A stretch of 64,000 nt of DNA from JADHLJ01 sp038116915 (GCA_038116915.1 JAYOEU010000003.1:1-64000); one strand, 5' to 3'. Positions 27,069 to 36,512 are shown, numbered from the stretch's first letter. Made by a program: numbers and translations. The notes: a model not told the origin generated them from the letters alone.

Positions 27069-27599
27069 TCAGAGGAAGATGGCATAGAGCGGAAGGAACA
27101 GGGGCTCGAGATAGCCCTTGGGAAGCACGATCCGCATGGCGACATCGAAAAAGAAGAAGCTGAACACCGGCACGCCGACCGCGATCGCCGTCGTGCGCCC
27201 GATGGAATGGCGGCCGAGGAAGCGCAGATAGTAGATCAGGAACAGGAACATCGCGCCGTAATAGCCAAGCACATGGGTCAGCCCCATGAACACGAGCAGG
27301 CTGCCGCCGACCTGAAAGAGCATGTGTTTCGCGTGCGGGGTCAGGAACGGCTCATCCGAGCGGGACGGCGGTGTTTTCCGCCGCCACCAATTCACCCCGG
27401 TCCACACGCAACTGATCAGCATCACCAGGGAGAGCCAGAACGGCCAGAACCCGCTGCCGGGTCCTTCGCCCTCGACAAAGCCGATATTGGCGAAGCGCAC
27501 AGCATCCGGATCCCAACTCGGTCCTTCGCCACTCTCCCACATGAGATAGATCGAAAGGAGCCCCAGCAATATGGCCGTGACGATCTCAGCCCGACGCAT
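27069..27599 (-). CDS. tctB: Tripartite tricarboxylate transporter small permease
   Basis: A 176-residue TctB-like protein with four transmembrane helices (residues about 5-22, 47-66, 94-125 in two passes, 140-160). The first helix leads into a periplasmic loop, and the family's GFWPFWLSLVML segment is present. It pairs with TctA in the inner membrane. It is encoded between the binding protein and tctA, 41 bases after tctC. Confidence 0.92.
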   Translation of the reverse strand: MRRAEIVTAILLGLLSIYLMWESGEGPSWDPDAVRFANIGFVEGEGPGSGFWPFWLSLVMLISCVWTGVNWWRRKTPPSRSDEPFLTPHAKHMLFQVGGSLLVFMGLTHVLGYYGAMFLFLIYYLRFLGRHSIGRTTAIAVGVPVFSFFFFDVAMRIVLPKGYLEPLFLPLYAIFL

Positions 27600-27640
27600 G
27601 ATCGGGGACTCCCTTCGTACCGCTAGTCACCTGTGAGTGC

Positions 27641-28624
27641 CTATTTGATGGCGCCCGAGGCCTTCAGGATCTTCTCGTGACGGTCGCGTTGGACCTTCCA
27701 GTAGTCCCGGAGCCCATCGCCGGCGAGGAAATCACCCATCAGTGATTGCTTGGCCTTGTACTTCTGCCAGGTCTCCGACTTGAAGACCTTGTCGAACAGC
27801 GCCGTGTAATAGGCAAGCGCATCGGCGGACATGCCCGGCGCGCCGACCACGGCCCGCTGCATGAAGTACGCGAAGTCGCCGCCTTTTTCCTTCAGGGTCG
27901 GAACATCCGGGAACATCGGCAGCCGTTCGTCCGTGAAGGCAACCAAGGGGACGACCTGACCCGCCTGGTAGAAGCCGAGCGCTTCGGACGGATTGTTGAC
28001 GGTCGAGTTGATCTGCTTGCCGGCAAGGTCCTTGGCCACCGCGCCGCCGCCCTTATAGGGAATATACTTGATGCTGAGACTATAGGCGTTGTTCAGATGG
28101 TCGGTGATGATGTTGTCCTCGGAATTCTTTCCGGTTCCGCCCATCACCCAACCGCTGCCGGCTTTCTTGGCCGCTTCCAGGAACTGCTCGAAGCTGGTGA
28201 TGCCGCTGTCCTTATGGACCCAAAGCAGAAAGGTGTCCTCCGCCATCCGGCCGACCGGAGCGAATTTCATGATGTCGACCTTGAGGCCGGGCTGACGCAA
28301 AGGCGTGGTGAAAAACGAGTTGAGGGTCACCATGATCGTGTGGTCCGGGTCACCGGCGCCGTTCAGGTGCACCAAGGCCTCGGCGCCGGTTCCGCCGGGT
28401 TTGTTGTTCGGGACCAGCGGGCGGGCCGAAAGATTTTCCTTTTCCACAATCGACTGCATGAGACGCGCCATCTTGTCGGCGCCTCCGCCCTTGCCCGCCA
28501 TGATAACGAAATCGACAGGTTTGGTCGGCTCGAAAGCCTGGGCCGGAACCGTCATCGCCGCCATGGCCGTGGCGGCGGCAAGGCCAATCAACGCATGTCT
28601 TCCCAAATTCATAACGGACATCAT
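27641..28624 (-). CDS. tctC: Tripartite tricarboxylate transporter substrate-binding protein (Bug/TctC family)
   Basis: A 327-residue periplasmic binding protein. It has an N-terminal signal peptide (residues about 5-30, cleavage after AQA). The mature protein begins FEPTKPVDFVIMAGKGGGAD, the Bug-family first strand and loop. The later NNKPGGTGAEAL and PYKGGGAVAKDLAGKQI segments are ligand-binding loops of the fold. A good ribosome binding site (AAGGGAG) precedes ATG 28624. It delivers a carboxylate ligand to TctAB; the ligand is unknown. First gene of the tct operon. Confidence 0.95.
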   Translation of the reverse strand: MMSVMNLGRHALIGLAAATAMAAMTVPAQAFEPTKPVDFVIMAGKGGGADKMARLMQSIVEKENLSARPLVPNNKPGGTGAEALVHLNGAGDPDHTIMVTLNSFFTTPLRQPGLKVDIMKFAPVGRMAEDTFLLWVHKDSGITSFEQFLEAAKKAGSGWVMGGTGKNSEDNIITDHLNNAYSLSIKYIPYKGGGAVAKDLAGKQINSTVNNPSEALGFYQAGQVVPLVAFTDERLPMFPDVPTLKEKGGDFAYFMQRAVVGAPGMSADALAYYTALFDKVFKSETWQKYKAKQSLMGDFLAGDGLRDYWKVQRDRHEKILKASGAIK

Positions 28625-28793
28625 CTGTCTCCCTTGAGAATTTTTTTATCGTTTCGGGCGAGCATGTGACTCGTGAACTGAATTGGACGTCGGTCTTGGC
28701 TCCCCCATGAACTTTTATGCCGGTCCGGAAGGTGCATGATATTCAGCGCGGGACCGCCACATAGGCATCATCACAGCATCACAAGTTTAGCAC

Positions 28794-28819
28794 CAAGAAT
28801 CGTCATGGCGATATTCTTG
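28794..28819. promoter_or_regulatory. Imperfect inverted repeat upstream of tctC, possible operator
   Basis: CAAGAATCG and CGATATTCTTG face each other around a 6-base centre, with two extra bases in the right arm. It lies about 170 bases before the tctC start. It might be an operator or a structured leader; evidence is weak. Confidence 0.3.
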
Positions 28820-28864
28820 ATCATGGATCTCGGGCCCGGGAGCCGGTTCATTTTCCGGATGGCG

Positions 28865-28894
28865 AAAAAAAGAGGCGGGATTTGCTCCCGCCTC
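28865..28894 (-). terminator. Rho-independent terminator of fhs
   Basis: On the minus strand GAGGCGGGA pairs with TCCCGCCTC around a 5-base loop and is followed by a run of seven T. It begins 34 bases after the fhs stop codon. Classic intrinsic terminator. Confidence 0.93.
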
Positions 28895-28927
28895 CTGAAA
28901 TTGAACTGATGTTGGTGCTCTTGATTT

Positions 28928-30601
28928 CTAGAACAGGCCTTCGATCTTGCCGTCCTGGTTCAGCATGATCTTCGTCGCCGCCGGGACCCGAGGCAAACCG
29001 GGCATGGTCATGATTTCGCCGGCGATGGCAACGACGAACTCGGCGCCGTTCGACAACCGCACCTCGCGGATCGAAAGCTCGTGCCCGGTGGGCGCGCCCT
29101 TGGCGTTCGGATCGGTCGAGAAGCTGTACTGGGTCTTCGCGATACAGATCGGAAGATGGCCGAGGCCCATGTCCTCCCAGGTCTTCAGCTGATTCTTGAC
29201 GTTGGCGGGGGCCACCGCGTCATCCGCGTGATAGATGGTCTTGGCGATGGTCCGCACCTTCTCGAACAGGGGCATCTCGTCCGGATAGAGGGGCTTGAAA
29301 TCCGCCTTGCCGCTGTCGGCCAGTTCCTTGACCTTGCGGGCGAGATCCTCCGCCCCCGCGCCGCCATCGGCCCAATGGGTGCAGGTGATGGCCTCGACAC
29401 CATGCGGCGCCAGGGTCGCGCGCACCGCCTCGACTTCGGCATCGGTATCGCCGGAGAACCGGTTCAGCGCCACGACGACGGGAACCCCGAATTTCTGGGT
29501 ATTGGTGACATGGCGCTCGATATTCACCACGCCGCGCCGGACCGCCTCGACATTCTCCTGGCCGAGATCCTCGCGCGCGACGCCGCCATGCATCTTCAGC
29601 GCCCGCACCGTGCCGACGACGACCGCGACAGAGGGCTTGAGACCGGCCTTACGGCATTTGATGTCGAAGAATTTCTCGGCTCCGAGATCGGCGCCGAAAC
29701 CGGCTTCGGTCACCACGTAATCCGCGAGCTTCAGGCCGACTTTCGTCGCCATGACGGAGTTGCAGCCGTGGGCGATATTGGCGAACGGCCCGCCGTGGAT
29801 GAAGGCGGGATTGTTCTCCAGGGTCTGCACCAGATTGGGCGCCAGCGCGTCCTTCAGAAGCACCGTCATCGCGCCGTCGGCCTCGAGTTCCTTTGCGAAG
29901 ACCGGTTTGCGCTCGCGCGTGTAGCCGACGATGATGTTGCCGAGCCGGCGGCGCATGTCCTCCAGGCTGGTCGACAGGCAGAAGATCGCCATGATCTCCG
30001 AGGCGACGACGATGTCGAAGCCGTCCTCGCGCGGAAAGCCGTTGGCCGGACCGCCGAGCGAGCCGGTGATCGAGCGTAGCGAGCGGTCGTTCATGTCGAG
30101 CGCCCGGCGCCAGCTGATCCGGCGCGAGTCCAGGCCCAGGGCGTTGCCCCAGTAGATATGGTTGTCGATCATCGCCGCCAGCAGGTTGTTCGCGGCGCCG
30201 ATGGCGTGAAAATCGCCGGTGAAGTGGAGGTTGATATCCTCCATCGGCACGACCTGGGCATAGCCGCCGCCGGCCGCGCCGCCCTTGATGCCGAAACAGG
30301 GGCCGAGGCTGGGTTCGCGCAGCGCCATGATCGCCTTGTGGCCGAGCCGGTTCAGCGCGTCGCCGAGCCCGACCGAGGTCGTGGTCTTGCCTTCGCCCGC
30401 CGGGGTCGGGTTGATGCCGGTAACCAGGATCAGCTTGCCGTCGGGGCGGTCCTTCAGCGAGTCGACATAGTCCATCGACACCTTGGCCTTGAAGTGGCCA
30501 TAGGGCTCAAGCGAGGTGGCGGGAATCCCGAGGCCGGCGCCGACCTCGAGAATTGGCTTCATCTTCGCTTCGCGCGCGATTTCGATATCGGAACCCACCA
30601 T
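28928..30601 (-). CDS. fhs: Formate-tetrahydrofolate ligase
   Basis: A 557-residue enzyme that makes 10-formyl-tetrahydrofolate from formate, THF and ATP. It has the P-loop TPAGEGKTTT near residue 65, the REPSLGPCFGIKGGAAGGGYAQV block, and FTGDFHAI. The length matches the family. The ATG at 30601 has a strong ribosome binding site (GGGGAGG). It is a single gene ending in an intrinsic terminator. It would assimilate formate released, for example, from formyl-CoA by a CoA-transferase such as the one at 54186-55382. Confidence 0.97.
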   Translation of the reverse strand: MVGSDIEIAREAKMKPILEVGAGLGIPATSLEPYGHFKAKVSMDYVDSLKDRPDGKLILVTGINPTPAGEGKTTTSVGLGDALNRLGHKAIMALREPSLGPCFGIKGGAAGGGYAQVVPMEDINLHFTGDFHAIGAANNLLAAMIDNHIYWGNALGLDSRRISWRRALDMNDRSLRSITGSLGGPANGFPREDGFDIVVASEIMAIFCLSTSLEDMRRRLGNIIVGYTRERKPVFAKELEADGAMTVLLKDALAPNLVQTLENNPAFIHGGPFANIAHGCNSVMATKVGLKLADYVVTEAGFGADLGAEKFFDIKCRKAGLKPSVAVVVGTVRALKMHGGVAREDLGQENVEAVRRGVVNIERHVTNTQKFGVPVVVALNRFSGDTDAEVEAVRATLAPHGVEAITCTHWADGGAGAEDLARKVKELADSGKADFKPLYPDEMPLFEKVRTIAKTIYHADDAVAPANVKNQLKTWEDMGLGHLPICIAKTQYSFSTDPNAKGAPTGHELSIREVRLSNGAEFVVAIAGEIMTMPGLPRVPAATKIMLNQDGKIEGLF

Positions 30602-30771
30602 GATCCGGTCCTCCCCAATTTTCCTGTTGCTTGGCCGAACGGCGCGCCCGGCGATCATCGCGTGGACAGTCTCTCGAATGTCCTAATCGTATTCTCCCGT
30701 TTTCGACGAGGATTCGCCAGCGCCCGTCTTGCGCATCGTGAAAAAAATCAGGCTGCTGCGCCCATCGGCTC

Positions 30772-31503
30772 TCACCACAGCGCCTTGGTCAGATCACTCA
30801 GGGTTTTTCGCTGTTTTCCGCCCGCATCGAAGTTCCCGGGCGCGAGCCATTCGGCATGGGCGGCGCGCACGCCGGGCCATTCCTCGTCGGTGATGGAAAA
30901 CCAGGCGGTATCCCGGCTGCGGCCCTTGACGATCAGATGGTTGAGGAATTCGCCCTCATAGCGGAATCCGAGGCGCAGGGCCGCCGAGCGGGAGGGATTG
31001 TTGAAGGCGTTGCACTTCCATTCCAGCCGCCGGTAACCGAGCGTATCCATGACATGGTGCATCATCAGCGAGAGCACTTCGGTGGTCCTCGGTCCGCGCT
31101 GCCAGGCCCGGCCGAACCAGATATTGCCGATCTCGGCGACCCCGAACTGCTGACGGATCTCCATGAAACTTCCCATGCCGCCCAGCTTGCCGGTCGCATT
31201 GTCGCGATAGCCGACGAAGACGGCGTCTTTCGACTTCGCAACGGACTCGAGCCAGGGCCGCATGGCTTCCGCATTGGCGAAGGGACCGTATCCGAGATAA
31301 TCCCAAATGCGCTCGGGCGCCTCGCCCTCGATCCCGGCCTGATACAGATCGGCCAGATCGCGGTCGGCATCGACGGGATCGAAGCCGACCAGGCGTCCCT
31401 TGGCGGTGGCGCCGGCGAACCCGCCCCAGGCGGTCTTCGTGACCACGACGTTACCGATCGGGCGGCGGCCGGCGGCGCTGGCGCGTTCGTTTTGTGATGG
31501 CAT
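30772..31503 (-). CDS. GNAT family N-acetyltransferase
   Basis: A 243-residue RimJ/RimL-type acetyltransferase. The acetyl-CoA fold is visible from DADRDLADLYQAG through the central strand AEIGNIWFGRAWQRGPRTTEV to the terminal NPSRSAALRLGFRYEGEF motif characteristic of this subgroup. The ATG at 31503 has GAGGAG at good distance. It lies 10 bases after the gamma-glutamyltransferase-like gene and is likely co-transcribed. The acceptor may be a protein N-terminus, amino acid or small amine; unknown. Confidence 0.93.
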   Translation of the reverse strand: MPSQNERASAAGRRPIGNVVVTKTAWGGFAGATAKGRLVGFDPVDADRDLADLYQAGIEGEAPERIWDYLGYGPFANAEAMRPWLESVAKSKDAVFVGYRDNATGKLGGMGSFMEIRQQFGVAEIGNIWFGRAWQRGPRTTEVLSLMMHHVMDTLGYRRLEWKCNAFNNPSRSAALRLGFRYEGEFLNHLIVKGRSRDTAWFSITDEEWPGVRAAHAEWLAPGNFDAGGKQRKTLSDLTKALW

Positions 31504-31513
31504 GGTGCTCTCC

Positions 31514-33085
31514 TCAGACTGTCGCGACGCCCGCCACGGGCGAATGAATATGCGCGCCGCCAAGCAGCCCGCCATCGGCCTCCATCACGATACCGGAGGG
31601 CACCGCATAGATCGACGGCGCGGCGGTCGGCGTCCACGGGCGCGATGGCGCGACCGTGTTCAGCGCCGCGGCAACGTCGTCATCAAGGCGGCCGTCATGG
31701 GTGATCCTGTCCACCTGGCTGATATCGATACGGGGTTGCGCCAGCGCCGCTTCCAGGTCCATCGAGAAGTCGTTCGCGAATGAGGCGAGCTGGAAGACCG
31801 CCGGCATGATCCTGCGGCCGCCGGACGCGCCGAAGCCGAACCAGGGCTTGGCGTCCCGGGTCGCGATCATCGGGCACATGTTGGACAGCGGGCGCTTGCC
31901 GGGCGCGATCGAATTGGCGCGGCCGGGTCGCGGGTCGAACCAGTTGATGCCGTTGTTCATCAGAACGCCGCTGCCGGGTGCCACGAAGCGGGAGCCGAAC
32001 CTCGAAAGCAGGGTCGTGGTCATCATCACCATGTTGCCCTCGGAGTCGGCGGCGCTGATATGGGTCGTACAGCTCCGGTCGCCCATGTCGCCCGCATGGC
32101 CCAGGATCTCAAGGCGCCGCTCGTAGGAGGCGATCAGACAGCGGGCATAAGCGGCATAGGTGTCGGCGTCGGGGCCGGCGCCGGAAAACGCCGGAAGATG
32201 CGAAAGCGCGTCGGCGAAGGTCGGCCCGGCGGTGAGCCCGCCCGCGAGATTATAGACGGCGCCGCCGCGCTGAACCGTCAGCGGATCCACGATGCGCGCC
32301 GCGTAGCTGGCAAGGTCGCTCTCGGAAAGGGTGCCGCCGGCGGCTTGTACATCGCCAGCGAGCGACCGCGCGATGGGCCCTTCGTAAAAGGCTCTGGGTC
32401 CGTTGGCGGCGAGCGTGCGGAGCGTGCCGGCCAGATTGCCGAGGGGAAGGTGGCCGGGATCGATATCCGCCGCCATCGCCGGGACCAGACCGTTCGGAAG
32501 CCAGACCGCCTTGGAGCCGCCATAGCGGCCGAGCAACCCCGCCTCGGAGGCGACGTTCAAGGTGGTCCACCACGTGATCCGATGGCCGCGCTCCGCCAAA
32601 CCCAGAGCCGGAGCGATCAGATCGCCCCAGCTTTTGCGCCCGAAGCTTTCGGCCGCCAGGGCATAGCCCGCGACGGACCCCGGGATCGCGATCGATTTGG
32701 GGCCATGGAAATTCACGTCGCCCGCGACCGCCGGCCATCCGAAGAGATCCGCGCCGGCGGCTCCGGTCAGCGGATAGTCCGCCGGATTGAGGCCAGCCGG
32801 GGCGACCATGCCGAAATCCACCACCCGGACCCGCTTTTCGGCGGCAATGTAGGCGACCATGAAGCCGCCGCCGCCGAGCCCGCTCATCCAGGGCTCGGTC
32901 ACCGTCAAGGCCAAAGCGGTCGCGATCGCGCCATCGACGGCATTGCCGCCGGATTCGATCATCGCGGCGCCGACCGTCGCCGCCTCGATTTCCTGGGAGA
33001 CGACAACCCCCTTGCCGCCACGCGCGACGGGTTTCGACAGGTTCCAGGTTTCAAAGGGGACGTCGGACAGGGCGGCGGCGGTCAT
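31514..33085 (-). CDS. Gamma-glutamyltransferase family protein
   Basis: A 523-residue Ntn-hydrolase of the gamma-glutamyltranspeptidase family. The large-subunit signature GGNAVDGAIATALALTVTEPWMSG is near residue 45. The processing site is in DRSCTTHISAADSEGN, where a Thr would become the nucleophile at the start of the small subunit. A later GASGGRRIMPAVFQ segment is conserved. No signal peptide is seen, unlike classical periplasmic GGT, so this may be a cytoplasmic acylase-type relative. The start is the ATG at 33085; the frame extends to 33172 without support. Co-directional with the GNAT gene. Confidence 0.92.
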   Translation of the reverse strand: MTAAALSDVPFETWNLSKPVARGGKGVVVSQEIEAATVGAAMIESGGNAVDGAIATALALTVTEPWMSGLGGGGFMVAYIAAEKRVRVVDFGMVAPAGLNPADYPLTGAAGADLFGWPAVAGDVNFHGPKSIAIPGSVAGYALAAESFGRKSWGDLIAPALGLAERGHRITWWTTLNVASEAGLLGRYGGSKAVWLPNGLVPAMAADIDPGHLPLGNLAGTLRTLAANGPRAFYEGPIARSLAGDVQAAGGTLSESDLASYAARIVDPLTVQRGGAVYNLAGGLTAGPTFADALSHLPAFSGAGPDADTYAAYARCLIASYERRLEILGHAGDMGDRSCTTHISAADSEGNMVMMTTTLLSRFGSRFVAPGSGVLMNNGINWFDPRPGRANSIAPGKRPLSNMCPMIATRDAKPWFGFGASGGRRIMPAVFQLASFANDFSMDLEAALAQPRIDISQVDRITHDGRLDDDVAAALNTVAPSRPWTPTAAPSIYAVPSGIVMEADGGLLGGAHIHSPVAGVATV

Positions 33086-33148
33086 GTTCTTGTCCTTTTG
33101 ATCGATAACGGCTTTTTCCGACGGGCGGGACACCCTATCTTTAACGGC

Positions 33149-33835
33149 ATGAGAGCGGACACCCAGCCCCACCCGGCGTCAAGGCCGAATTGTCTGTTGC
33201 GCATCGGCGTCGTGGCCCTGATTGCGTTGCTGACTGTTGTCGGCGCCGCGCACGCACAAACACAACAAAAAAAGGACGAGGAAATCCCGAATCGCATCAA
33301 GGGGCCGGATGGCGAGGAAATCTCGGACGCGGAATGCAAAAAGCTGAAAGGGGCGACAGCTCCGTTGGAGCGGCTGGCGCGTATCGAGGGAGCGATGTCG
33401 GTGCGCAATCTCGAGATGACCTATTTCAGCAAGCCGCTCTATGCACTCACGGCCAAGGATTTTGCGTTGTTGCGGATTTTGAAGCCGTTTTGCGATGGAT
33501 CGCCCTCAGAGCTCGACAAACTCGTCTTTGACCAGGTCGAGAAAAAGGTCGAAGAGGCCCGGAATACCCGTGACAACACGATCAATTGGATCAACGACTC
33601 CACCAAGAAACTGGACGCCATGCCGCCGAGCCCCGAGGCGATCCGTGAGGTTCACAATCTCTGGACCGAGATGGAGAACCGCCGTTTGGAAATGCTGGCG
33701 GCGGACCAACGCTATTTCGCCGATTATCTGACCGAGCGGCGCAACGAGCTCTATGCGGGCAAACAGGCGCAGCCGAGAGTGCTGATTTCACCCTTCGATC
33801 CCGGACCGACGATCCCACCGGACGCGAAGGAATAG
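33149..33835 (+). CDS. Secreted hypothetical protein
   Basis: A 228-residue protein that I do not recognise. It has an N-terminal signal peptide (hydrophobic core residues about 17-34, cleavage after AHA). The mature part is charged and helical: two cysteines (ECKK near residue 64 and PFCDG near 116) that may form a disulfide, a predicted long helix at about 125-165, and a proline-rich end. It is divergent from the gamma-glutamyltransferase-like gene with 63 bases between. The frame is open far upstream only because it is antisense to that gene. Likely periplasmic; function unknown. Confidence 0.75.
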   Translation: MRADTQPHPASRPNCLLRIGVVALIALLTVVGAAHAQTQQKKDEEIPNRIKGPDGEEISDAECKKLKGATAPLERLARIEGAMSVRNLEMTYFSKPLYALTAKDFALLRILKPFCDGSPSELDKLVFDQVEKKVEEARNTRDNTINWINDSTKKLDAMPPSPEAIREVHNLWTEMENRRLEMLAADQRYFADYLTERRNELYAGKQAQPRVLISPFDPGPTIPPDAKE

Positions 33836-33974
33836 CGGCCCGATCCTCGGATATCCGACGCTTTGCGTTGACGCGCCGGCATTTCCGGCGTATCCGACGC
33901 CCATGTTCGATCCGGCACATCTTTGCTCGCGGCGCATGCGATCGCGTGGCGCCACCGCCGAGGCCCGGTAGCGC

Positions 33975-33988
33975 CCTAACCGGTTAGG
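33975..33988. promoter_or_regulatory. Perfect 14-base palindrome before the MATE exporter, likely operator
   Basis: CCTAACCGGTTAGG is its own reverse complement and ends 66 bases before the MATE start codon. Symmetric sites of this length and composition are typical of TetR- or MarR-family repressors controlling efflux pumps. No such regulator is encoded in the window. Confidence 0.55.
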
Positions 33989-34054
33989 CGTTGCGCCGCC
34001 GCGTGTTTGCGGAATTGGATCGACCGGCCGTTCCGGCCAAAAAGAGCAGAGATC

Positions 34055-35491
34055 ATGACATCAACCGTTGATACCGCCCCTCCCGGGCCTTCCGGTTTTC
34101 ATTCCGGCCCGTCCTGGGGCGGCGAGTTTCGCGCCACGTTGATCCTCGCCTGGCCCCTGGTGCTCAGCCAGCTTGCGACCGTGACGATGTCCACCACCGA
34201 TGTGGTGATGATCGGATGGCTCGGCCCCGGGCCGCTGGCGGCGGTGACGCTCGGCAGCAGCGTCATGTTTCCCTTCGTCTTCTTCGGCATGGGGGTAATG
34301 ACCGCCGTGGCGGCGATGTGCGCTCAGGAACTCGGCGCGCGCCGTTACCGGGGCGTCAGACGGACCGTCCGCCAGGGCCTTTGGATTGCCCTGCTGCTGG
34401 CGGCGCCGTTCACCGTCATTATCTGGCATGGCCGCGACCTGTTGCTGCTGATGAACCAGGACCCGGCAACCGCGGCTTCGGCGGAACCCTATCTGCGGAC
34501 CGCCGTCTGGGTGCTGTTCCCGAATTTCGTTTATGTGGTGTTCCGGAATTTCACCTCGGCCCATAGCCGGCCCCGGGTTGCCCTGGTCGTCACGGCGGTG
34601 GCGATTTTCGTGAACGGATTGGCGGACTATGCGCTGATCTTCGGCAAGTTCGGCTTTCCGCGCTGGGAATTGTTCGGCGCGGGCCTGGCCACGACCATCA
34701 TGCATGTCTTCATGGCCGCGGCCATGCTCGGCTATGTGTTGTGGGACCGGCGGTTTCGCCGCTATCGGATCCTCGGCCGGCTCTGGCGGTCGGACTGGCC
34801 GCGCTTTTTGGAGTTGCTGCGGATCGGCGTTCCCGCCGGCTTCATGGTGTTGGCCGAGGCCGGGATGTTCGCGATCGCCGCCTTCCTGATCGGACAGTTC
34901 GGCGCCGAGCCGCTGGCGGGCCATGCGATCGCGCTGCAATGCGCGGCGGTGACCTTCATGATACCGCTCGGGATCAGCCAGGCGGCGACCGTGCGGGTGG
35001 GGCTCGCCTGGGGACGCGGGGACGAGGCCGGCATCGGACGGGCCGGGATGGCCGCGCTGGTCATCGCCTTGATCGCGCTCACGCCGGCGGCGATCGTGTT
35101 TTGGCTATTCGGGCGTGAGATCACCGGGCTTTATCTCGATCTCGAGGATCCGGGGAATGCGTCCGCGATCGGATTTGCGGTCAGCTATCTCGCGGTCGCG
35201 GCGATTTTCCAGTTGGTGGATGGCGGCCAGGCGATTGCCGCCGGCGCGTTGCGCGGCCTGAACGACACGAGGGTTCCGATGATGCTCGCCACCTTCTGCT
35301 ATCTCGGCCTTGGTTTCGGCTCGGCGGGCCTGCTTGCCTTCCGGTTCGATCTGCAGGGGGTTGGCGTGTGGAGCGGCCTCGCCATCGGTCTGGCGGCTAC
35401 CAGCGTCATGCTGCTCTGGCGTTTCGCCAATCGCCGGCGCTTGGGCCTTGTGCGGTTTCCGGCCGGTTCACAGACCACGGCTTCGCCCTAG
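34055..35491 (+). CDS. MATE family multidrug/Na+ efflux transporter (NorM type)
   Basis: A 478-residue membrane protein with twelve helices in two six-helix halves. The first half carries LAWPLVLSQLATVTMSTTDVVMIGWLG, with the Asp typical of NorM helix 1, and the second half RIGVPAGFMVLAEAGMFAIAAFLIG. The internal repeat is clear. The start is the ATG at 34055; a longer frame from 34007 is unlikely. A perfect palindrome lies upstream. The gene overlaps the convergent 2OG oxygenase by 4 bases at its stop. It exports cationic drugs or metabolites using an ion gradient; the substrate is unknown. Confidence 0.94.
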   Translation: MTSTVDTAPPGPSGFHSGPSWGGEFRATLILAWPLVLSQLATVTMSTTDVVMIGWLGPGPLAAVTLGSSVMFPFVFFGMGVMTAVAAMCAQELGARRYRGVRRTVRQGLWIALLLAAPFTVIIWHGRDLLLLMNQDPATAASAEPYLRTAVWVLFPNFVYVVFRNFTSAHSRPRVALVVTAVAIFVNGLADYALIFGKFGFPRWELFGAGLATTIMHVFMAAAMLGYVLWDRRFRRYRILGRLWRSDWPRFLELLRIGVPAGFMVLAEAGMFAIAAFLIGQFGAEPLAGHAIALQCAAVTFMIPLGISQAATVRVGLAWGRGDEAGIGRAGMAALVIALIALTPAAIVFWLFGREITGLYLDLEDPGNASAIGFAVSYLAVAAIFQLVDGGQAIAAGALRGLNDTRVPMMLATFCYLGLGFGSAGLLAFRFDLQGVGVWSGLAIGLAATSVMLLWRFANRRRLGLVRFPAGSQTTASP

Positions 35492-36489
35492 GCGGCGTGG
35501 CTTTTCGCGATCTTCATGGCGATATGCTCGCCCGCGGTGACCGCCGGGTATCGCGGTTTCGCGCCGGGCGCGAGGCAGGTCGGGATGCAGTCGATCCGGG
35601 CATCGAAATTGGGATGCGCGAAGAAGCCGATCGACTGACGCCGTGAATTCCAGGCTCCGAGCGTGTTCGGGTTCGCCACCCGATGCAGGGTCGAGGTCCA
35701 GCGGTCGTTTGTCCATCGCGCCATCATGTCGCCGAGATTGACCACCAGGGCGCCCGGCCGCGGTGATACGGGGATCCAATGGCCATCCGGCGAAAGCGCC
35801 TCCAACCCGCCGATGGCGTCGGTCATGGCGAGGATCGTGAAGACCCCGAAATCGGTATGTGCGCCGGTGCGGAGCTGGCCGTCCAGCGGTGGCTCGCGAA
35901 GCGGCGGGTAGTGGTGCGAGCTCAGGATGCTGAAATGCCGGTCCATCTTGTCCGCGAAGGCGTCTTCCGGCAGCTCCAACGCGACCGCGAAGATCCGCAG
36001 CAGATCAAGCGACAGGCGCTCGTAGGCGGCGTATAGCTCGCGCAGAGCCGCGCTGAACTCCGCCGGCGTGTCGGGATAGATGTTCTCGGCATAGGCGCCG
36101 GACGCCTCGGGCAGATGGGCGTAGTCGGCGCGGTGATCCCGAATCGGGCCGAGGAAGACCGTCTCGCGCAGATCCGGCGGCACCGACTTGTCCAGGGTGT
36201 TCGCCAATCCCCGTGTCGCAAGCGCGTGATAGCCGCGCTGGCGTGCCGGGCCGGTCGGATGCCAACGGTCCTTTTCCGCCTGGTCCTGGTCGAAAAACGC
36301 GCGTGACGCCGAAAACGCCGTGTCAATCGTCCGATCCGGGATCCCGTGGCCCGAGACGATGAGGAAGCCGGTCGCCTCGCAGACCATCGCCACGTCGCCG
36401 GCGACGACGTGTTTCGCCGCCGCGTCGCCGCGCAGAAACGGAGCGATGTCGATGGTGGGGATTTCGGCCGCTTTATCATCGGCATGCAT
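35488..36489 (-). CDS. 2-oxoglutarate/Fe(II)-dependent oxygenase, isopenicillin N synthase family
   Basis: A 333-residue protein with the DIOX_N region (residues about 10-120) and the jelly-roll core. The iron triad is His-x-Asp in GAHTDFG and the distal His in STLHRVANP. The 2-oxoglutarate-binding Arg-x-Ser is in RRQSIGFF. It would oxidise a small molecule in the cytoplasm. It is the last gene of a three-gene minus-strand operon, 23 bases after the binding-protein-like gene. That position suggests that its substrate is related to whatever the binding-protein-like product handles. Confidence 0.93.
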   Translation of the reverse strand: MHADDKAAEIPTIDIAPFLRGDAAAKHVVAGDVAMVCEATGFLIVSGHGIPDRTIDTAFSASRAFFDQDQAEKDRWHPTGPARQRGYHALATRGLANTLDKSVPPDLRETVFLGPIRDHRADYAHLPEASGAYAENIYPDTPAEFSAALRELYAAYERLSLDLLRIFAVALELPEDAFADKMDRHFSILSSHHYPPLREPPLDGQLRTGAHTDFGVFTILAMTDAIGGLEALSPDGHWIPVSPRPGALVVNLGDMMARWTNDRWTSTLHRVANPNTLGAWNSRRQSIGFFAHPNFDARIDCIPTCLAPGAKPRYPAVTAGEHIAMKIAKSHAA

Positions 36490-36512
36490 GTCTGCCGCGC
36501 TCCGTTTTTGGG

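Larger units (their letters stand above)
28625..28927. other. Intergenic stretch, 303 bases
   Basis: No gene. It holds the fhs terminator (28865-28894), an imperfect inverted repeat (28794-28819) and presumably the promoter of the tct operon, for which I see no clear boxes. Confidence 0.6.

Noticed and set aside
30741..30770. A-run with a GC-rich neighbour as terminator of the GNAT-GGT operon
   Set aside because: The T run on the minus strand is not preceded by a convincing stem, only 3 bases pair; and it is upstream of the GNAT stop in orientation only by coincidence.
32060..33148. Upstream extension of the secreted hypothetical protein
   Set aside because: Antisense to the gamma-glutamyltransferase-like gene. 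The ATG at 33149 gives a proper signal peptide.
33852..33900. Two copies of TATCCGACGC with a 6-base hairpin between them
   Set aside because: The hairpin (CGCCGG/CCGGCG) has no T run and the 10-base direct repeat is too short to call an element.
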